38,812 nt of DNA from Nemertoderma westbladi (lineage: Eukaryota > Xenacoelomorpha > Nemertodermatida > Nemertodermatidae), in assembly GCA_032718475.1 (NCBI GenBank), contig JAUCBJ010002319.1, forward strand, positions 1 to 38,812, written 5' to 3'. The notes below the pieces were generated by a model. The model did no database searches. It was given only the letters and a program-made list of their open reading frames with translations, and had not been told where the DNA came from. A program made the translations under genes and the position numbers. This document shows positions 32,001 through 38,812 of the stretch, one piece after another. Each line of letters starts with the position of its first letter. Positions within the stretch are counted from its first letter, which is position 1.

Positions 32001-35000
32001 TTGGACCAAAGTAAGGGTTCGTTTGGGTCTATGTAATGATGCGTTTGGACCAATGTAAGGGTACGTTTGGGTCTATATATGTAATGTTGCGTTTGGACCA
32101 AAGTAAGGGTTCGTTTGGGTCTATGTAATGATGCGTTTGGACCAATGTAAGGGTACGTTTGGGTCTATATATGTAATGTTGCGTTTGGACCAAAGTAAGG
32201 GTTCGTTTGGGTCTATGTAATGTTGCGTTTGGACCAAAGTAAGGGTTCGTTTGGGTCTATATAATGTTGCGTTTGGACCAAAGTAAGGGTTCGTTTGGGT
32301 CTATGTAATGTTGCGTTTGGACCAATTTAAGGGTACGTTTGGGTCTATGTAATGTTGCGTTTGGACCAAAGTAAGGGTACGTTTGGGTCTATTTCATGTT
32401 GCGTTTGGACCAAAGTAAGGGTTCGTTTGGGTCTATGTAATGATGCGTTTGGACCAATGTAAGGGTACGTTTGGGTCTATATATGTAATGTTGCGTTTGG
32501 ACCAAAGTAAGGGTTCGTTTGGGTCTATGTAATGTTGCGTTTGGACCAAAGTAAGGGTACGTTTGGGTCTATTTCATGTTGCGTTTGGACCAAAGTAAGG
32601 GTTCGTTTGGGTCTATGTAATGATGCGTTTGGACCAATGTAAGGGTACGTTTGGGTCTATATATGTAATGTTGCGTTTGGACCAAAGTAAGGGTTCGTTT
32701 GGGTCTATGTAATGTTGCGTTTGGACCAAAGTAAGGGTTCGTTTGGGTCTATGTAATGTTGCGTTTGGACCAATGTAAGGGTACGTTTGGGTCTATGTAA
32801 TGTTGCGTTTGGACCAATGTAAGGGTTCGTTTGGGTCTATGTAATGATGCGTTTGGACCAATGTAAGGGTACGTTTGGGTCTATATAATGTTGCGTTTGG
32901 ACCAAAGTAAGGGTTCGTTTGGGTCTATGTAATGTTGCGTTTGGACCAAAGTAAGGGTACGTTTGGGTCTATTTCATGTTGCGTTTGGACCAATGTAAGG
33001 GTTCGTTTGGGTCTATGTAATGATGCGTTTGGACCAATGTAAGGGTACGTTTGGGTCTATATAATGTTGCGTTTGGACCAAAGTAAGGGTTCGTTTGGGT
33101 CTATGTAATGTTGCGTTTGGACCAAAGTAAGGGTTCGTTTGGGTCTATGTAATGTTGCGTTTGGACCAAAGTAAGGGTTCGTTTGGGTCTATGTAATGTT
33201 GCGTTTGGACCAAAGTAAGGGTTCGTTTGGGTCTATTTCATGTTGCGTTTGGACCAAAGTAAGGGTTCGTTTGGGTCTATGTAATGATGCGTTGGGACCA
33301 ATGTAAGGGTACGTTTGGGTCTATGTAATGTTGCGTTTGGACCAATGTAAGGGTACGTTTGGGTCTATGTAATGTTGCGTTTGGACCAATGTAAGGGTTC
33401 GTTTGGGTCTATGTAATGATGCGTTTGGACCAATGTAAGGGTACGTTTGGGTCTATATAATGTTGCGTTTGGACCAAAGTAAGGGTACGTTTGGGTCTAT
33501 TTCATGTTGCGTTTGGACCAAAGTAAGGGTTCGTTTGGGTCTATGTAATGATGCGTTGGGACCAAAGTAAGGGTTCGTTTGGGTCTATGTAATGATGCGT
33601 TTGGACCAATGTAAGGGTACGTTTGGGTCTATATATGTAATGTTGCGTTTGGACCAAAGTAAGGGTTCGTTTGGGTCTATGTAATGTTGCGTTTGGACCA
33701 AAGTAAGGGTTCGTTTGGGTCTATGTAATGTTGCGTTTGGACCAAAGTAAGGGTTCGTTTGGGTCTATGTAATGTTGCGTTTGGACCAAAGTAAGGGTTC
33801 GTTTGGGTCTATGTAATGTTGCGTTTGGACCAAAGTAAGGGTTCGTTTGGGTCTATGTAATGATGCGTTTGGACCAAAGTAAGGGTACGTTTGGGTCTAT
33901 GTAATGTTGCGTTTGGACCAAAGTAAGGGTTCGTTTGGGTCTATGTAATGTTGCGTTTGGACCAAAGTAAGGGTTCGTTTGGGTCTATGTAATGTTGCGT
34001 TTGGACCAAAGTAAGGGTTCGTTTGGGTCTATGTAATGATGCGTTTGGACCAATGTAAGGGTACGTTTGGGTCTATATAATGTTGCGTTTGGACCAAAGT
34101 AAGGGTACGTTTGGGTCTATTTCATGTTGCGTTTGGACCAAAGTAAGGGTACGTTTGGGTCTATGTAATGATGCGTTTGGACCAATGTAAGGGTACGTTT
34201 GGGTCTATATAATGTTGCGTTTGGACCAAAGTAAGGGTACGTTTGGGTCTATTTCATGTTGCGTTTGGACCAAAGTAAGGGTTCGTTTGGGTCTATGTAA
34301 TGATGCGTTTGGACCAATGTAAGGGTACGTTTGGGTCTATATAATGTTGCGTTTGGACCAAAGTAAGGGTTCGTTTGGGTCTATGTAATGTTGCGTTTGG
34401 ACCAAAGTAAGGGTTCGTTTGGGTCTATGTAATGTTGCGTTTGGACCAAAGTAAGGGTTCGTTTGGGTCTATGTAATGATGCGTTTGGACCAAAGTAAGG
34501 GTACGTTTGGGTCTATGTAATGTTGCGTTTGGACCAAAGTAAGGGTTCGTTTGGGTCTATGTAATGTTGCGTTTGGACCAAAGTAAGGGTTCGTTTGGGT
34601 CTATGTAATGTTGCGTTTGGACCAAAGTAAGGGTTCGTTTGGGTCTATGTAATGTTGCGTTTGGACCAAAGTAAGGGTTCGTTTGGGTCTATGTAATGTT
34701 GCGTTTGGACCAAAGTAAGGGTACGTTTGTGTCTATGTAATGTTGCGTTTGGACCAAAGTAAGGGTTCGTTTGGGTCTATGTAATGTTGCGTTTGGACCA
34801 ATGTAAGGGTACGTTTGGGTCTATGTAATGTTGCGTTTGGACCAATGTAAGGGTTCGTTTGGGTCTATGTAATGATGCGTTTGGACCAATGTAAGGGTAC
34901 GTTTGGGTCTATATAATGTTGCGTTTGGACCAAAGTAAGGGTACGTTTGGGTCTATTTCATGTTGCGTTTGGACCAAAGTAAGGGTTCGTTTGGGTCTAT

Positions 35001-38000
35001 GTAATGATGCGTTGGGACCAATGTAAGGGTACGTTTGGGTCTATTTCATGTTGCGTTTGGACCAAAGTAAGGGTTCGTTTGGGTCTATGTAATGTTACGT
35101 TTGGACCAAAGTAAGGGTTCGTTTGGGTCTATGTTATGTTACGTTTGGACCAAAGTAAGGGTTCGTTTGGGTCTATGTAATGTTGCGTTTGGACCAAAGT
35201 AAGGGTTCGTTTGGGTCTATGTAATGTTGCGTTTGGACCAAAGTAAGGGTTCGTTTGGGTCTATGTAATGTTGCGTTTGGACCAAAGTAAGGGTTCGTTT
35301 GGGTCTATGTAATGTTGCGTTTGGACCAAAGTAAGGGTTCGTTTGGGTCTATGTAATGTTGCGTTTGGACCAAAGTAAGGGTTCGTTTGGGTCTATGTAA
35401 TGTTGCGTTTGGACCAAAGTAAGGGTTCGTTTGGGTCTATGTAATGTTGCGTTTGGACCAAAGTAAGGGTTCGTTTGGGTCTATGTAATGTTGCGTTTGG
35501 ACCAAAGTAAGGGTTCGTTTGGGTCTATGTAATGTTGCGTTTGGACCAAAGTAAGGGTTCGTTTGGGTCTATGTAATGATGCGTTTGGACCAAAGTAAGG
35601 GTTCGTTTGGGTCTATGTAATGTTGCGTTTGGACCAAAGTAAGGGTTCGTTTGGGTCTATGTAATGTTGCGTTTGGACCAAAGTAAGGGTTCGTTTGGGT
35701 CTATGTAATGTTGCGTTTGGACCAAAGTAAGGGTTCGTTTGGGTCTATTTCATGTTGCGTTTGGACCAAAGTAAGGGTTCGTTTGTGTCTATGTAATGTT
35801 GCGTTTGGACCAAAGTAAGGGTTCGTTTGGGTCTATGTAATGTTGCGTTTGGACCAAAGTAAGGGTTCGTTTGGGTCTATGTAATGTTGCGTTTGGACCA
35901 AAGTAAGGGTTCGTTTGGGTCTATTTCATGTTGCGTTTGGACCAAAGTAAGGGTTCGTTTGGGTCTATGTAATGTTACGTTTGGACCAAAGTAAGGGTTC
36001 GTTTGGGTCTATGTAATGTTGCGTTTGGACCAAAGTAAGGGTTCGTTTGGGTCTATGTAATGTTGCGTTTGGACCAAAGTAAGGGTTCGTTTGGGTCTAT
36101 GTAATGATGCGTTTGGACCAAAGTAAGGGTTCGTTTGGGTCTATGTAATGTTGCGTTTGGACCAAAGTAAGGGTTCGTTTGGGTCTATGTAATGTTGCGT
36201 TTGGACCAAAGTAAGGGTTCGTTTGGGTCTATGTAATGTTGCGTTTGGACCAAAGTAAGGGTTCGTTTGGGTCTATGTAATGTTGCGTTTGGACCAATGT
36301 AAGGGTACGTTTGGGTCTATGTAATGATGCGTTTGGACCAATGTAATGGTACGTTTGGGTCTATTTCATGTTGCGTTTGGACCAAAGTAAGGGTTCGTTT
36401 GGGTCTATGTAATGATGCGTTTGGACCAAAGTAAGGGTTCGTTTGGGTCTATGTAATGTTGCGTTTGGACCAAAGTAAGGGTACGTTTGGGTCTATATAT
36501 GTAATGTTGCGTTTGGACCAATGTAAGGGTTCGTTTGGGTCTATGTAATGTTGCGTTTGGACCAAAGTAAGGGTTCGTTTGGGTCTATATAATGTTGCGT
36601 TTGGACCAATGTAATGGTACGTTTGGGTCTATTTCATGTTGCGTTTGGACCAAAGTAAGGGTTCGTTTGGGTCTATGTAATGATGCGTTTGGACCAAAGT
36701 AAGGGTACGTTTGGGTCTATGTAATGTTGCGTTTGGACCAATGTAATGGTACGTTTGGGTCTATTTCATGTTGCGTTTGGACCAAAGTAAGGGTTCGTTT
36801 GGGTCTATGTAATGTTGCGTTTGGACCAATGTAAGGGTGCGTTTGGGTCTATATAATGTTGCGTTTGGACCAATGTAATGGTACGTTTGGGTCTATTTCA
36901 TGTTGCGTTTGGACCAAAGTAAGGGTTCGTTTGGGTCTATGTAATGTTGCGTTTGGACCAAAGTAAGGGTTCGTTTGGGTCTATGTAATGTTGCGTTTGG
37001 ACCAAAGTAAGGGTTCGTTTGGGTCTATGTAATGTTGCGTTTGGACCAAAGTAAGGGTTCGTTTGGGTCTATGTAATGTTGCGTTTGGACCAAAGTAAGG
37101 GTTCGTTTGGGTCTATGTAATGTTGCGTTTGGACCAATGTAAGGGTACGTTTGGGTCTATATAATGTTGCGTTTGGACCAAAGTAAGGGTTCGTTTGGGT
37201 CTATGTAATGATGCGTTTGGACCAATGTAAGGGTACGTTTGGGTCTATATATGTAATGTTGCGTTTGGACCAAAGTAAGGGTTCGTTTGGGTCTATGTAA
37301 TGTTGCGTTTGGACCAAAGTAAGGGTTCGTTTGGGTCTATGTAATGTTGCGTTTGGACCAAAGTAAGGGTTCGTTTGGGTCTATGTAATGTTGCGTTTGG
37401 ACCAATGTAAGGGTGCGTTTGGGTCTATATAATGTTGCGTTTGGACCAAAGTAAGGGTTCGTTTGGGTCTATGTAATGATGCGTTTGGACCAATGTAAGG
37501 GTACGTTTGGGTCTATATATGTAATGTTGCGTTTGGACCAAAGTAAGGGTTCGTTTGGGTCTATGTAATGTTGCTTTTGGACCAAAGTAAGGGTTCGTTT
37601 GGGTCTATGTAATGTTGCGTTTGGACCAAAGTAAGGGTTCGTTTGGGTCTATGTAATGTTGCGTTTGGACCAATGTAAGGGTGCGTTTGGGTCTATATAA
37701 TGTTGCGTTTGGACCAATGTAAGGGTACGTTTGGGTCTATTTCATGTTGCGTTTGGACCAAAGTAAGGGTTCGTTTGGGTCTATGTAATGTTGCGTTTGG
37801 ACCAATGTAAGGGTACGTTTGGGTCTATATATGTAATGTTGCGTTTGGACCAAAGTAAGGGTTCGTTTGGGTCTATGTAATGTTGCGTTTGGACCAAAGT
37901 AAGGGTTCGTTTGGGTCTATGTAATGTTGCGTTTGGACCAAAGTAAGGGTTCGTTTGGGTCTATGTAATGTTGCGTTTGGACCAAAGTAAGGGTTCGTTT

Positions 38001-38812
38001 GGGTCTATGTAATGTTGCGTTTGGACCAAAGTAAGGGTTCGTTTGGGTCTATGTAATGATGCGTTTGGACCAATGTAAGGGTGCGTTTGGGTCTATGTAA
38101 TGTTGCGTTTGGACCAAAGTAAGGGTTCGTTTGGGTCTATGTAATGTTGCGTTTGGACCAAAGTAAGGGTTCGTTTGGGTCTATGTAATGATGCGTTTGG
38201 ACCAATGTAAGGGTGCGTTTGGGTCTATATAATGTTGCGTTTGGACCAAAGTAAGGGTTCGTTTGGGTCTATGTATTGATGCGTTTGGACCAAAGTAAGG
38301 GTTCGTTTGGGTCTATGTAATGTTGCGTTTGGACCAAAGTAAGGGTTCGTTTGGGTCTATGTAATGTTGCGTTTGGACCAAAGTAAGGGTTCGTTTGGGT
38401 CTATGTAATGATGCGTTTGGACCAATGTAAGGGTGCGTTTGGGTCTATATAATGTTGCGTTTGGACCAAAGTAAGGGTTCGTTTGGGTCTATGTATTGAT
38501 GCGTTTGGACCAAAGTAAGGGTTCGTTTGGGTCTATGTAATGTTGCGTTTGGACCAAAGTAAGGGTTCGTTTGGGTCTATGTAATGTTGCGTTTGGACCA
38601 AAGTAAGGGTTCGTTTGTGTCTATGTATGTTGCGTTTGGACCAAAGTAAGGGTTCGTTTGGGTCTATGTAATGTTGCGTTTGGACCAAAGTAAGGGTTCG
38701 TTTGTGTCTATGTAATGTTGCGTTTGGACCAAAGTAAGGGTACGTTTGGGTCTATTTCATGTTGCGTTTGGACCAAAGTAAGGGTACGTTTGGGTCTATG
38801 TAATGTTGCGTT
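17065..38812. repeat. Minisatellite D, 44-bp dimer of a 22-bp monomer, about 490 copies, runs off the window
   Basis: The + strand alternates two related 22-bp halves: GTTTGGGTCTATGTAATG plus TTGC, and GTTTGGACCAAAGTAAGG plus GTTC. Shared positions (GTTTGG...C.A..GTAA.G) show that one monomer was doubled. Variants include CAATG for CAAAG, GGTAC for GGTTC, TTTCATG for TGTAATG, and TATATATGTAATG with two extra AT pairs. Divergent units with GTTTCGG and GTCTCGG cluster near 17100-17300 and 20110-20280. Larger blocks are duplicated within it. Frames of 60-80 codons over the array are periodic artefacts. No other feature interrupts the 21.7 kb. Confidence 0.97.

Noticed and set aside
17065-38812. 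Array D as a centromere or telomere
   Set aside because: The unit is not telomeric, and a gene lies directly beside it; no evidence for centromere function from sequence alone.

Overview
The window is animal genomic DNA. The host gene has split exons with GT/AG introns, it belongs to the metazoan Shroom family, the intergenic DNA is AT-rich, and there are animal-type LINE, CACTA-like and Mutator-like elements. The phylum cannot be fixed from this DNA; an invertebrate is likely. Only one host gene is supported.

Host gene (minus strand). Four exons at 16957-16824, 15310-15127, 11888-11739 and 6321-5929 join with matching phases (2+1, 0/0, 0/0). They give about 286 residues that read as the C-terminal ASD2 domain of a Shroom protein, the coiled-coil domain that binds Rho-kinase and drives apical actomyosin contraction. 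The N-terminal part of the gene lies beyond the right edge or is not visible.

Repeats. Each of the three complete introns holds its own minisatellite: C (32-bp unit, 15388-16845), B (32-bp unit, 12466-15156) and A (36-bp unit, 6404-7658 plus a remnant at 11598-11632). The DNA upstream of the first visible exon is array D, 44-bp dimers of a 22-bp monomer, filling 17065 to the window end (more than 21.7 kb). Arrays B and C are built from the exon end plus its 5' splice site, so each unit carries a copy of the exon-intron junction. Exon 11888-11739 shows a two-copy version of the same thing. This is the most unusual feature of the window.

Mobile elements. Array A is split by a 3.94-kb CACTA-like element (7659-11595, TA target duplication). 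That element is itself split by a 1.66-kb Mutator-like element (8315-9975, 103-bp inverted repeats, 9-bp target duplication). Three decayed 3' fragments of one LINE type (RTE-like) lie at 2755-4050 (+), 4775-5135 (-) and 12056-12420 (+). A small inverted-repeat element lies at 2121-2328.

Region by region: 1-2750 intergenic with poly-G tracts and small repeats; 2755-5135 LINE fragments; 5574-6321 terminal exon and 3' UTR; 6322-11738 last intron with array A and nested transposons; 11739-11888 exon; 11889-15126 intron with LINE fragment and array B; 15127-15310 exon; 15311-16823 intron with array C; 16824-16957 exon; 17065-38812 array D.
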